Notes: generated by a model not told the origin, from the sequence alone. A stretch of 64,000 bases of DNA from Trichomonas vaginalis G3 (GCF_026262505.1 NC_067203.1:27137411-27201410), one strand, 5' to 3'. Counted from the stretch's first letter, positions 17,872-27,921 are shown. Made by a program: numbers and translations.

Positions 17872-18144
17872 TTACTCTTTCTTTGCTTCAGCTTCTTTAG
17901 CTTTTTGTTCTTCCTTTGCTTTTGCTTCTTCTCTAGCTTTCTTCGCCAGCAAACGTGGGTTCTTTTGTCTTCCAGCAGCTAATGCAGCAAGTTGTTTTTC
18001 ACTAAGTTTTCTCTTTGGTCTCTCTGGCTTTTGTTCTTGTTTTTGTTCCTTCAGTTCGGATAAAATTTGCTCACGAATTTCTTTCTTCAATGCTTGTACA
18101 TCTATGACCCCTTGGGTCTTGTCCGTAGGACTTGTCTGAGTCAT
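17872..18144 (-). CDS. Lys/Ala-rich coiled-coil protein
   Basis: 90 residues from MTQTSPTDKTQ; an upstream in-frame start is not preferred because it extends into the T/A-rich spacer. Residues 17-40 and 60-90 are highly charged helices (KKAREEAKAKEEQKAKEAE), with a central KRKLSEKQLAALAAGRQKN motif resembling a small DNA-binding tail. Packing or nucleoprotein roles are possible. Its N-terminal codons include the 26-bp double hairpin at 18106-18131. Confidence 0.55.
   Translation of the reverse strand: MTQTSPTDKTQGVIDVQALKKEIREQILSELKEQKQEQKPERPKRKLSEKQLAALAAGRQKNPRLLAKKAREEAKAKEEQKAKEAEAKKE
18106..18131. repeat. 26-bp double triloop hairpin, third copy
   Basis: GACCC-ctt-GGGTC, then tt, then GTCC-gta-GGAC: the 5/3/5-2-4/3/4 geometry is the same as in the reverse reading of 460-485, with every stem base paired but the sequence different. 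It lies in frame near the start of the 90-residue gene. Confidence 0.65.
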
Positions 18145-18189
18145 TTGACTGCAGATAAAAAACAAAATTAAAACTTTAACCGGTGTAAA

Positions 18190-18624
18190 ATGAGCTTGTC
18201 AAAATCAGAGCGAGAGTCTATTATATTAAATGACGCAAGAGGAATACAACATCCTTTCTATTACGTAAGTCAGAGTAAAGATGGTAAAATATACGTAAGA
18301 AAAAGAAAGGTTCCATTAGCGAATGCAGAAAGCGACAACATTAAGGTGTATGGCAAGGGTGAAGTCCACGAAGCCCATATAAAACCTTCTGTTCAAACTG
18401 AGCCACCAATAGAACAAGAAGAAAAGAAGCCAGATGTACTTTCAATAACGAACCAAGAGCTTATTGCAAAGTTCGTGAATTTCATTGAAAAACAAACCGA
18501 GTCAAAGAACCCTGACCCGCCAGTGAAAGAAGTTGAGACAAAAGAGAATGTACAGTTCATTGAAAATGTCAAGAAACAACTTCCACCACGAATGCCAAGA
18601 AGAAGAGTGAGAATAATGAAGTAA
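18190..18624 (+). CDS. Small basic protein with FYY...KDGKIYVRKRK motif
   Basis: 144 residues. Residues 22-43 (HPFYYVSQSKDGKIYVRKRK) are similar to a segment of the gene at 20763-20999. A Pro/Glu-rich middle and a basic Arg/Lys C-terminus (RMPRRRVRIMK) follow. It is the first of a plus-strand run that continues into the major capsid gene. A DNA- or capsid-associated role is a guess. Confidence 0.5.
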   Translation: MSLSKSERESIILNDARGIQHPFYYVSQSKDGKIYVRKRKVPLANAESDNIKVYGKGEVHEAHIKPSVQTEPPIEQEEKKPDVLSITNQELIAKFVNFIEKQTESKNPDPPVKEVETKENVQFIENVKKQLPPRMPRRRVRIMK

Positions 18625-18651
18625 ATAGATATTTTTATCTGAAGTAAATAC

Positions 18652-20225
18652 ATGCAGAACGAACAGTTAAACGAATTTACTCCAGCAGAGCATATTCATC
18701 AGATTCGCTCATATTTCGATATCATAGACAATGCAGTTCAAATTGGTGACACTAATAGAAAATATTCTGACGCAAAGATTCCATCACAACCTGGAACTGC
18801 TAAAGATAACACATGGGTAACATTCAATCTCTCACCTCCTGGTGAAAATATGTTGGACCTTTACAATACATTCATTACGTATAAAATGGAAGGTCAATTT
18901 ATTGTAGATAAAGAAATTGGTTCAGGTTCCAAAAAACAAACCCACCAGGATTTTGGATTGGTTTCGATGACGCTTTCTATGCAGTTGCTGGATATCAAAT
19001 CCTTGCAAATGGTCGTATCGTATATTCTCAAGACAACGCAAGAGAAGAAGCATATATAACTTCAAACTCACAAACTACCGAACAAATAAAGAAAGTAGAT
19101 GTTTTCTCAAAGACTCGACATGAAGATGTATGGAGTCATTCGGGAACATGCAGAACAGGACAAATTGTTAGTGGTCCAATTACAGCAGGAAAATCATTTG
19201 ATTTTAAGCTTCGTTTAAGAATTCCTGTTAGAAGATTCCTTCCATTAGAAGCTATTCGATTTATTCCAGCTTTTGCAGGAAACATTCAGCTTAAAGTAAA
19301 GTTCAGTAGCGACGCCTTACAATGCACATCTATATCTGTAAATGATATCATTGCTTTCAATCCAACTCTTAAAGTTGCATTTGCTTCAGATTCAAATTCA
19401 CCGACAAATAAATTTGTTCCATGGAATGAACCATTCACTATGATAACGAAGGCAGTAGAAGCTAGTGGAACAGTTACTATTACAACTGTAACCCAGCAAC
19501 TATTTCGAACAAAGATGGATTTTAATGAATGTTTCATTCATCCAAAGTCATTCTCTTTAGACCCTAACATTTATACAGAACTTGTAGAACATTATACAAA
19601 CGAGGCTTTATGTTTTCCTGTTAAAGTTATGGATTGGATTCCTATGGACGGTTCATTCTCAAAGAATACAGATAGTTCAAGTGCAACATTTACAGCAGCT
19701 TATACGCCTATTAATGTTAAAAGTATTTGGGCACTATTTAGAAAGAAAGACAACTATTATGTTAATTTTGAGAACCCTAAGTTTAAATATCTTCAGCTTT
19801 CCATGGGAGCTTATGGAAATATGCCTGCAGAACCTGAAAAATCATATGGACCTGTATTTTATGAAATGGTTGCGAACGCCTGCAATACAAACAATGATAT
19901 GATAGGATTTAATGAAGATGTTATGAGGTCATTGGTGGATGATGGTAGTGTGGAACATAAATGGGATAGCTATGACAACACACATTTCTTATGTGGTTTT
20001 CCAACAGAAGTGGACTTTTGCTTCCAGCAAGGTCAAACATCTACTGCTCCAATAACATACAAATTGTCTGTTAAAGGACCTATTGAACTAGCAACTGAAA
20101 ACGTACCAAAGCCACTTATTGGATTTATGAGGGATTGTTGCTTTGCCATTCAGGTGCGTGCTAATGGCATCCCCATAATAAGATTAGATGACTATAACTT
20201 AGCTACGGACGACAGTGAGGAATAA
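18652..20225 (+). pseudogene. Major capsid protein candidate (double jelly-roll), broken
   Basis: Length (about 520 codons overall), beta-rich sequence and the place between small virion genes fit a Polinton major capsid protein. Features include a start segment TPAEHIHQIRSYFDIIDNA, an ITAGKSFDFKLRLRIPVRRFLP strand pair, and a C-terminal run PKPLIGFMRDCCFAIQVRANGIPI ending in an acidic tail. The upstream GATATTTTTATCT is shared with other virion-type genes. It is broken by about one lesion. Capsid assignment is inference from size and context. Confidence 0.65.
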
Positions 20226-20255
20226 AGGATGAACGTTTATTTTTAAAGCTTATAA

Positions 20256-20714
20256 ATGAGTTCTTCATCAAGCTCTCGTGAACCTTCACCATCTATGAAA
20301 CAAACTTTACCAAACGATTATGGAGCACCTATTGAATATTTCTTACGAGCTGCACAATGGCAAAGAGCAGTCTCACCAAGGTTAGGTGTTCCACCAGCTC
20401 CTGTCAAAAATAGCATTTGGTCAAGTCCTTATATAAGATATGGTCTCCCACTAGGTTTGCTAGCTACAGCAGGAGCAGTTATGATGTTGAAAAGAAATAA
20501 AGCAAATGTTGTAAATAATACTGAAGTAGCTGAAGTTAAACAAACTCCGACACCATCGCCAAAACCAGCGCCTTCACAAGCAAAACCTTCAATGACTCCT
20601 GAACCTATGGAAGTACAAACTCCTGTTCAAAAGTCAACTCCTAAACCGACTCCAACATTTAAACCAGAACCTACTCCTCAAATAAATCGTAAAACTCCTG
20701 CGTTTCCTTACTGA
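20256..20714 (+). CDS. Single-pass membrane or virion protein with Pro/Thr tail
   Basis: 152 residues. A polar Ser-rich start leads to a likely membrane helix at about residues 67-84 (YGLPLGLLATAGAVMML), followed by a Lys/Arg stop-transfer cluster and a Pro/Thr/Lys-rich tail (TPTPSPKPAPSQAKPS). Such proteins occur beside capsid genes of double jelly-roll viruses; a membrane-associated virion role is inference. Starts 30 bases after the capsid gene. Confidence 0.55.
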   Translation: MSSSSSSREPSPSMKQTLPNDYGAPIEYFLRAAQWQRAVSPRLGVPPAPVKNSIWSSPYIRYGLPLGLLATAGAVMMLKRNKANVVNNTEVAEVKQTPTPSPKPAPSQAKPSMTPEPMEVQTPVQKSTPKPTPTFKPEPTPQINRKTPAFPY

Positions 20715-20762
20715 AAAAATAACGTTATTTTTATTTAATATTAAAATTTTTATTTGATTGAA

Positions 20763-20999
20763 ATGACGACTAAAGTCACTGAAGCAATGAAACAAAAGTT
20801 TTTGGTAGAATACATTAAATCAGGAACTATTCCAGAAGGTTTTTACATTCATACTATGAAGGATGGTAGAGTTCAGTTTAGAAAGATAAAGCAACCATTA
20901 GATAAAGAAGGTATATTAAGGAAGATTAAACTTCATGAGGACAACATTGCTGAACTTAAGAAGAAGTTAGAAGAGTTGGAGAAAGGAAGAGAGTTATAA
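20763..20999 (+). CDS. Small coiled-coil protein with KDGRVQFRK motif
   Basis: 78 residues from MTTKVTEAMKQKFL. Residues about 21-42 (EGFYIHTMKDGRVQFRKIKQPL) parallel the motif in the 18190 gene, and the last 30 residues form a Lys/Glu coiled coil. An upstream TTG start adds only three codons and is rejected. A GATC palindrome module follows the stop. Confidence 0.5.
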   Translation: MTTKVTEAMKQKFLVEYIKSGTIPEGFYIHTMKDGRVQFRKIKQPLDKEGILRKIKLHEDNIAELKKKLEELEKGREL

Positions 21000-21028
21000 A
21001 GTAATGAATTCAACAGGGTGAAAAAAGA

Positions 21029-21042
21029 GGTGAGATCTCACC
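21029..21042. promoter_or_regulatory. GATC-centred palindrome, CACC type
   Basis: GGTGAGATCTCACC with GGGTGAAAAAAGA before and ACTTCACCTAAA after it, the same module found behind genes at 9.9 kb and, far away, at 47333-47346. Confidence 0.55.
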
Positions 21043-21145
21043 ACTTCACCTAAATTTAAATGGATGTTTTCATACGTGTGGGAGTGGTGATATCATTTAT
21101 TTTTAAGTTTATTTTTTATTTTATTTTTTATTTTATTTTATATAA

Positions 21146-21472
21146 ATGACGAAAACTATTGAGATAACAAACTACAACGGTCATGAGTTCAAGAATTTGT
21201 TCTTCGTTCCTCGTGAAAATACATTCTATCAGATACGAGGGAGAAAGGGTAAAGTTAGTTTGAGCGTTTATGAAGGAATGAAGAATGGAAAGTTTATAAA
21301 AGCAATAGATACAAACGGTAAGCGTGTTTCATTAGCTTTGTCAAAACTTACTAACATTTATTTTGACAGTGATTTTGACTCTGACGATTGGAGTGACAGC
21401 AGCGATACTGAAGAATATGAACTATTGTGTGAAGCACAGCAATGGGAAGCGCTGCAATACTTTTGTAAATGA
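21146..21472 (+). CDS. Hypothetical 108-residue protein with acidic tail
   Basis: The first 65 residues form a beta-rich domain (NLFFVPRENTFYQIRGRKGKVSLSVYEG), followed by an Asp/Ser-rich stretch (DSDFDSDDWSDSSDTEE) and a short helix. Preceded by a T/A-rich leader ending TATATAAATG. It is the last open gene of the left element. Function unknown. Confidence 0.5.
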   Translation: MTKTIEITNYNGHEFKNLFFVPRENTFYQIRGRKGKVSLSVYEGMKNGKFIKAIDTNGKRVSLALSKLTNIYFDSDFDSDDWSDSSDTEEYELLCEAQQWEALQYFCK

Positions 21473-21600
21473 GAACATTAGTGGGAACGTTAGTGAGAAA
21501 GTTTATTTTTTCATTAGTGAAGTCGTTAGCGAAAATGTTAGTGAAGTCGTTAGTGAAGTCATTAGTGAAGTCATTAGTGAAGTCATTTATGTGTCAGACG
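21473..21600. repeat. ATTAGTGAAGTCGTT short tandem repeat
   Basis: About eight imperfect 15-base units of the type AGTGAAGTCATT follow the gene at 21146. Probably a non-coding expansion near the element's right margin. Confidence 0.6.
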
Positions 21601-21632
21601 GTTTTGTAAATATTTAAGGTTAAGTTGGGTAA

Positions 21633-21971
21633 GGTGGAACGCAGTGCCGCCGTACCCAAGATAACCATACTAACTGCGTCCAATGGCGGCATACAGACTC
21701 TCATTCTCCCTACCAAAATGGGAAGATTGAGAGATTCTGGCCGACATTGGAGCGCTGCCAAAGCATTCAGGCTATTCCTGCCTTTATTTGGGAGTACAAT
21801 AATAACACACCGCATGAAGATCTCCCAATTAATCCATTAACTGGAACAAATTACACGCCAAATCAAATGTATCAGCTGAAACCGAAATACACAAATGCAG
21901 ATACAGAAAGGTTGTGGCAAATATGGGATACAGATACAGGCATGACCGCTGTTGACACATTCACAGCGTAA
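21633..21971 (+). pseudogene. 3' fragment of an rve-type integrase/transposase
   Basis: The frame contains HSPYQNGKIERFWPTLERCQ, then AIPAFIWEYNNNTPHEDLPINP and a TPNQMY motif. This is the conserved end of an rve-fold DDE integrase core (the acidic residue is the E of KIERFW). The rest of the gene is missing. It differs from the Maverick integrase remnants in this window and may belong to another element family. A fossil fragment. Confidence 0.65.
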
Positions 21972-24112
21972 TAATAAACATAATTTTTTAATTTCATTTT
22001 TAACAAGTTTTTTTAAATGTATGTAATGAATAATTCATTAGAATATGATAATGCACATTGTAACAGAATAGAACAATCACCAAATTTTTTTTTGAAATTA
22101 AAAAATAAAAGTAAAAAGTATAAAGTAATCTAACCAAAAAAGATATTTAAAAGAATTTTGGAAAAAACAGAATAAGGATAATGATATTATTTTAGATAGA
22201 CAATCGATGTACTGAAGAATAATCCGGTAAAATGATGATATAAAATTAGATTATTTTACAAGTAGCTAAAAGAATAAAACTATAATATAAAATAAATGAA
22301 GTTTAATGAAACAATAAAGGTTAAATAAATAATAAAGATTTTTATTTTATATCAGTATTGAGAAGAAGTAACAGCTGACACTTGGTAGACAACTTCTTTA
22401 TGTCTAGAAAATTCTATCTTGTCTTTTATTTTTTTCTCGCTGTGAAACGTATTCGGTCATTTTTTTAAAAATTAATTTTTTGTTAGAGATAAGAGCTAAA
22501 ACTCGGTAAACAACTTCTTTATGTCTAGAAAATTCTATCTTGTCTTTTATTTTTTTCTCGCTGTGAAACGTATTCGGTCATTTTTTTTAAAATTAATTTT
22601 TTGTTAGAGATAAGAGCTAAAACTCGGTAAACAACTTCTTTATGTCTAGAAAATTCTATTTTGCCTTTTATTTTTTTCTCGCTGTGAAACGTATTCGGTC
22701 TTTTTTTTAAAAATTAATTTTTTGTTAGAGATAAGAGCTAAAACTTTGCAGACAACTCCCCCATGTCTAGCAAATTTAACATTCGTCTCCCATTTTTATA
22801 TATTTGGTTTAGAATGTTCGAAAATGCGTAATATGGTCATTAATATTAATTGAAAAGAACCTTGAATTAATTCAATCTGATCTCACAAAATATTTTAAAT
22901 TACAAACTTTGTAGTTTGAATAGATAATTAGTATTAAACTCAAATAACTAGTTTATTTTTGAATAAAAATTATTTGAATTTATTCAATTTTGTGAATTTT
23001 CCTTCAAAAATCAAGTTTAAATATCTTATTTGCCATATAATTATAAATACAATGAAACATATTCGAAATTGAAAAGAATGACTTTTTCTGTTCTTTCAAT
23101 CATTCAATTTGAATTTTGCAATATTGGATTTCTCATTAAATAGCTATTAAAAACAACAAGCAATTTAACTCACATTCAAATTTATTTGTGTTATATTCAA
23201 TCTTCTCAAAACTTATAATTTTCGGCTATAGCATGATTATATGCTATATAATATAATAAACCTATAATAGTATCATTCTTTCAATTATTTGAAGAGAAAA
23301 CCGAAAAAATCTATTTTCGGTCTATAACAATATTACTCTCTGATCTAAGATATTACTCTCGCAGGTTGCATTATAAACTCTCAGATTATCCATAAATTCC
23401 ATCGTTTTCTTCGTTTTTCAAGTTAAGGCAAAATACTGCAGATTATTGTATAGAATCATATACCTTGAATTTTAAATCCGTGATTAAATTCTATCGTACT
23501 TACTTATCATATTTTCATTAATAAAACGAAAACATATTTCAGTTTAATTATCAAAATATAATATCAGAACTTGATTTCTGCGAATGAGGACTACATGTAT
23601 TACAACCCAAATGGAAAAATCCAAATATAAGATAAATATCCTTTTTTTTTCTTATGATAAATTTTAGTGCAATAATTTAAATTTAATCAAACCCTCAAGA
23701 CAATATAACAATTCATCATACATTTGTGTAAATAAACTAACTAACGTTTGAAACAGAAGTTATTGTGCAAGCAGACTTCATGGCATAACTCATCCTTTTG
23801 AATATGGATATGTAGCTAACACATAACTAGGATTTGACCAAATTTTAATTGTGCTATACCTTTAACTTAATAACAAATTGATAATGGTACGGTAACTTTA
23901 TCCAAATTGTATTCGTTCGATTAACTTTGAGCTCAACTCTGTTGAATCTATTAGTATTGAAATCTTATGAGTATGATTCAACAGAATGATTTTCAAATCT
24001 GAAAGACCTATATGATTCAGATTTCTTCTTCAACCCCATTATCAAAATAATTTTTATACAAAAGTGACAAAAAAACTAATAACAATATAGAAACACTATG
24101 TAAAAAGAACTT
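21972..24112. other. AT-rich host spacer
   Basis: No gene-like frame is seen over more than 2 kb. It contains the 121-bp tandem array described separately and otherwise plain AT-rich DNA without clear motifs. Confidence 0.6.
22360..22785. repeat. Tandem repeat, period 121 bp, 3.5 units
   Basis: The phrase ACAACTTCTTTATGTCTAG recurs at 22389, 22510 and 22631, with a diverged fourth at 22752. Each unit contains CGCTGTGAAACGTATTCGGTC and GTTAGAGATAAGAGC. No coding potential was seen. Confidence 0.85.
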
Positions 24113-24115
24113 GTG

Positions 24116-24121
24116 TCACTT
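24116..24121 (+). promoter_or_regulatory. Inr-type core promoter (TCACTT)
   Basis: TCACTT matches the trichomonad initiator pattern TCAYTW; its A lies 22 bases upstream of the ATG at 24140, within the short 5' UTR length usual in Trichomonas. Confidence 0.6.
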
Positions 24122-24139
24122 TTTTATTTTCAGAATTTT

Positions 24140-25375
24140 ATGGATATCCAAAAAGCATTATATAGAACAATTTTAGATAATTATATGAATATCATGAACA
24201 CAGATCTGGAGCTTTATACATCAAAGGCAAAAATACTTAAGCTACCAATGATTCCTCCCAACGTTTTGATCCAATTAACCCGCAATGTCACAGATTTATT
24301 CAAAAAAGAACCAAACATTGTTACTGCACCACCAAATACTGTTGTTGTGGGCGACATTCATGGGCATATTATGGATCTTTTTCGAATTTTGAAAAAGTTT
24401 CATCTTCCTTCGCCACACAGTTACGTTTTTCTTGGAGATTATGTTGACCGTGGTGAATTTTCAACTGAAACGATTACTCTGATTTATATTCTCAAAGTAC
24501 TATATCCAACGCGTGTTTTTTTAATTCGTGGAAATCACGAATTTCCAGAAATGTGTGATTACGGAGGGTTTGCATATGAAGCCCATTGCACATATGGAAC
24601 AGATGATATTTCAAGTGCCTTTAACGAATCTTTCTTTTACATGCCATTAGCCGCTATCATAGATAATTATGCTTTTTGTATACATGGTGGGCTAGGTGCA
24701 GATTTTAAAATGATCAGTCAGCTTGAACAATTAAGACGTCCTATTTTTGAGACCGGCAATCCTATTATTAACGATGCTTTATGGAGTGACCCTACAGATG
24801 AAACTGATACCCTTGAAACATCACCGCGAGGCTTAGGATACCTTTTTGGTCAAGTTATTACATACGATTTTATACGACATAATAAGATAGATATTATTAT
24901 TCGCGGCCATCAGTGTGTTGACGGAGGTATTGAGAAATTACACGAAAATAAAATTTTTACAGTTTTTAGCGCTTCCAAATATTGCGGTGAAAACAATAAT
25001 AAAGCAGGGGCGCTTCTTGTTAAGATGCGCGCCGTTGAAGAATTCACATTTCCACCTTTCCCATATCTTCGACGTGTTGAAGCTTCATTTGTGCCGATTT
25101 CCCAAAAGAAAGCTGTAGAAGCCCCCGTCTGTTCCAAGAAAACCATGAAAGGAATATCACCTATGATGTCAACTCCAAATTTACCTTCAATGATGTCTAC
25201 ACCAACATTACCGACAATAAAGCAACAGCCTTCAAGATATATGGCTCTTTTTGAACAATCAATTAAATGCAGTTCTAAAGATAAAGATACTCCTCGAAGG
25301 CCGAATGCAGTTCATGAACCAGAAAACTGCCCTCCAAAAAGCAAAAGCAGGAGGAGGTATTCGTATAATTTATGA
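24140..25375 (+). CDS. PPP-family Ser/Thr protein phosphatase
   Basis: 411 residues. The catalytic core has all signature blocks: GDIHGH at 71-76, GDYVDRG at 99-105, RGNHE at 130-134, HGG at 182-184, LWSDP at 214-218 and RGHQ at 255-258, so the metal-binding and catalytic residues are present and an active PP1-like enzyme is expected. Residues beyond about 310 form a low-complexity tail with two MSTPxLP repeats and a basic end. The ATG is chosen over an upstream GTG because it follows the Inr at the expected distance. A normal host gene; the tail may direct localisation or regulation. Confidence 0.93.
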   Translation: MDIQKALYRTILDNYMNIMNTDLELYTSKAKILKLPMIPPNVLIQLTRNVTDLFKKEPNIVTAPPNTVVVGDIHGHIMDLFRILKKFHLPSPHSYVFLGDYVDRGEFSTETITLIYILKVLYPTRVFLIRGNHEFPEMCDYGGFAYEAHCTYGTDDISSAFNESFFYMPLAAIIDNYAFCIHGGLGADFKMISQLEQLRRPIFETGNPIINDALWSDPTDETDTLETSPRGLGYLFGQVITYDFIRHNKIDIIIRGHQCVDGGIEKLHENKIFTVFSASKYCGENNNKAGALLVKMRAVEEFTFPPFPYLRRVEASFVPISQKKAVEAPVCSKKTMKGISPMMSTPNLPSMMSTPTLPTIKQQPSRYMALFEQSIKCSSKDKDTPRRPNAVHEPENCPPKSKSRRRYSYNL

Positions 25376-25480
25376 GATAATACGTTATCATTTATCTAAT
25401 CTAATGTATAGTTTAAATTATAAATCTGATTCATGAAAAATAAAAATAAGTTTTATCAATACAAACAATAAATTTCATGA

Positions 25481-27823
25481 TTACTCTATGGTTCTTAAGC
25501 TTTTAGCAAGCTTTTGAATTCTTTGATCTAATCTCATATTAGAGTTATCGTGTAACTTTTCTCGTGTTATTCTTGCCATTGTTCTTTCGCAATCAACGAA
25601 TGCTTCAGTAGATTCCATTATTTCTCTTTTAAGAGTATCAACAGTTCCCTGTAGTGGATTTTGCCTAGTTTCGAGTTCTGTAAGTAGGCTTTTTATACTT
25701 TCTACAATTGGTCTTCCTGATTTCTTAGTGCCAAGAAACAGCACAAGTCTGGTTTCTGCTTCTTCCAGGGTATTTTTGTATTGATCAATTGTAGTTTCGT
25801 GAAAAGCAAACTTGGCCTTTACATCATCGAGTTGAGAATATATGTTATCTTGTAACTTGACCACAAACATGTCACTTATTCTCTTAGATATTAATTCTCT
25901 TTCACGACGCCTATAATCTTCCTGCCTCTTAAGCTTTGAATTTAGAAGATTAATTTGTTCCCCAACAGACTGAACAGCAAATTCAGATATCAAAGTTGCA
26001 GATGGTGTTGTGACACCAAATATATCCAAAATTTTACCAATTGATCCAACAAGATCTGCCTTCTCTTTTCTAAGTTCCACAATTTCTTGTTGGAGCTTAC
26101 CCTCTGCCTTTGCTGATGCATTAGCACGCTTTACCAACGCTTGGGCTTCTTCAAGGACAGTTGAAGAGCCAAGGATCCGAGACAGTTTGAAATAAAAATT
26201 ATCGAATTCTTGGCATTTTTTGCAAGTTGTTACTTTTGGATCGTTCATCAAATTTGTTACATTATCTATTAAATTGTTATCTGAAGATCTATTTGGCATA
26301 TCTAAATTTTGAAGAAATTCTTTTTCGTTCAAAGCATCAATTTTACCTTCATTTTCACTAGTGTCAGAATTTTCTTCTTTTTTTGAACGGAAGTAACATA
26401 GTACTTGCTTAAGACATTTTCTAAGACCGTCTACATTTCCTTTTTCTTGCTCTGAACGAAGTTCTTCTTCTAATGATTTTAGTTTGTCTTGCGATGATGA
26501 AAGTGAAGCCCTAAGTGTGGCGACTTTTTGAGTTTCTTGCATTAACCTCTCTTTAAATGATTCAGAAAATTGTAGTTGCTGATCTTTATCAGCTATCATC
26601 TTTTCCAACTCAGCCTTTGCATCAAGAATTTTCCCAACTGAAGATCGAAGGGCATCAAAGAACTCCTTTACTCGATCAGAGGTAAGATTTGGACGTTTGA
26701 ACACAATGAATCCACGATCAATCAAATCATTAACATCTATATCTTTCGAGAAATAATTATCGCTTTCATCTCTAGATTTTTCATTTCCAATATCCAAATT
26801 TCGATTTTGCTGATTGTTACTGTTCTCTTTTTTCATTTTCATCTTCTTTTGTCGTTTATTTTCTCTTTCTTCTCCCCGCATTATATCTTTTAGATTTAAA
26901 TTCTCTGCGATTATTTCAAATGTCGGAATTAGGGGCTCAAGAGAGTTGTTGATCTTCTTAATATCTTCATCGTAAAGTATTGTTGCTCTCAACATTGAAA
27001 TAATATCTGCTACAGAATTATAAGCATTGTTTCTGGCTCGTTCGTTTTCTGGAAAGTTTCTTGCGTAGTTAGCAAAATCAGTTGAGAACGTAGCAGACAG
27101 ATCGCGGGAAAAGGACTTTAGATCTTGAGATATTTTTTCTTCTGAGCTTAGTTTTTGGGTTTGCGTCATTAGAATGAACTTTCCAATTTGACCTTGAAAA
27201 GTCCAGATCATTTGTTGAAATCTTTTGATTTTTTTGACAACAGGATCATGTATTCCCGAATTGTATCCTTCACCTTTGAGAACATTGTCAAGGGAATTTA
27301 AAATAAAGTTGAAATTATCATCTATTGAATTGGAAATCAAATCTAAACCAGTTTGTTGTATCTCTTTTAACACAATAACAAACTGAGACCATGTTTTAAT
27401 AAATGGCATTGCTGTATTTTTTATCATTGGGGTTAAGTTTCCTTGAGATTGCAATTTTGCGACTGAAATTGTAGTTCCTCCAGATTTATTTAATTGATTA
27501 TAAAATCCAGTAAAGTATCTATCGACATCAGTTAGCACACCTTCCATTTTATTTCGAATACTTGGAGTTGAGCCATTATGAGAAACAAAATTCGATACAT
27601 TTTCAAGTAAATTTTTAAATACCGGTTTAATTTTAGTAATATTATCCTTTTCTTCGGTAGATATTAGTACAGGAAGACTTAAGCGAGATTTATTACTTGA
27701 AATATTCGAGTCTGTGCTTCTGCCTGAATAAAGGAGTTTGTTATTTGATAATTTATCCCCTCGCAATGAAAGACTGCTTGCAATAGGTCGGGGCCAAAAT
27801 AGAGTTGATGATAATCTTTCCAT
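25481..27823 (-). CDS. Large coiled-coil protein
   Basis: 780 residues from MERLSSTLFWPRP; a start nine codons upstream is possible. The first 60 residues are Ser-rich. Long helical and coiled-coil segments lie at about 380-470 and 580-760 (heptads in EKMIADKDQQLQFSESFKERL and similar), and a CKKCQEF pair sits near residue 540. A Lys/Arg/Asn-rich break occurs near 330-350. This resembles the many large coiled-coil proteins of trichomonads; a cytoskeletal or scaffold role is plausible but not shown. It converges with the phosphatase gene across about 105 bases. Confidence 0.85.
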   Translation of the reverse strand: MERLSSTLFWPRPIASSLSLRGDKLSNNKLLYSGRSTDSNISSNKSRLSLPVLISTEEKDNITKIKPVFKNLLENVSNFVSHNGSTPSIRNKMEGVLTDVDRYFTGFYNQLNKSGGTTISVAKLQSQGNLTPMIKNTAMPFIKTWSQFVIVLKEIQQTGLDLISNSIDDNFNFILNSLDNVLKGEGYNSGIHDPVVKKIKRFQQMIWTFQGQIGKFILMTQTQKLSSEEKISQDLKSFSRDLSATFSTDFANYARNFPENERARNNAYNSVADIISMLRATILYDEDIKKINNSLEPLIPTFEIIAENLNLKDIMRGEERENKRQKKMKMKKENSNNQQNRNLDIGNEKSRDESDNYFSKDIDVNDLIDRGFIVFKRPNLTSDRVKEFFDALRSSVGKILDAKAELEKMIADKDQQLQFSESFKERLMQETQKVATLRASLSSSQDKLKSLEEELRSEQEKGNVDGLRKCLKQVLCYFRSKKEENSDTSENEGKIDALNEKEFLQNLDMPNRSSDNNLIDNVTNLMNDPKVTTCKKCQEFDNFYFKLSRILGSSTVLEEAQALVKRANASAKAEGKLQQEIVELRKEKADLVGSIGKILDIFGVTTPSATLISEFAVQSVGEQINLLNSKLKRQEDYRRRERELISKRISDMFVVKLQDNIYSQLDDVKAKFAFHETTIDQYKNTLEEAETRLVLFLGTKKSGRPIVESIKSLLTELETRQNPLQGTVDTLKREIMESTEAFVDCERTMARITREKLHDNSNMRLDQRIQKLAKSLRTIE

Positions 27824-27888
27824 ATGATATTTTTTGTATGTTATTCTCAATTTATCAATTCAAAAAAAAAAAAAAAAAAAAAGGTAGT

Positions 27889-27921
27889 GGGGCTTCCAGG
27901 CACTTCGTGCCCTCTAGCCCC
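27889..27921. repeat. GC-rich nested hairpin after a poly-A tract
   Basis: Outer stem GGGGCT/AGCCCC and inner stem GGCAC-ttc-GTGCC, directly after about 20 A residues. It marks the border between the host gene and the right Maverick and uses the same ttc triloop as the hairpins at 460 and 8001. Confidence 0.65.

Larger units (their letters stand above)
1..21600. mobile_element. Maverick/Polinton element, left copy, broken
   Basis: The stretch carries the hallmark Polinton set: a packaging ATPase, an rve-type integrase, a protein-primed family B DNA polymerase, a major capsid candidate and several smaller capsid-like or virion-type genes. Each hallmark occurs once, so one element of about 21 kb or a little more fits, although two abutting elements cannot be excluded near 8 kb. 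No adenovirus-type protease was seen; it may lie beyond the left edge. Terminal inverted repeats were not found, and the right end is placed only roughly. The element is broken, with about ten or more lesions over its main genes, while many small genes are still open, so its decay looks fairly recent. Family assignment rests on motifs seen here; the host assignment is inference. Confidence 0.88.

Noticed and set aside
24113-24139. Upstream GTG start for the phosphatase
   Set aside because: It lies on the Inr itself; the ATG at 24140 is at the normal distance from it.
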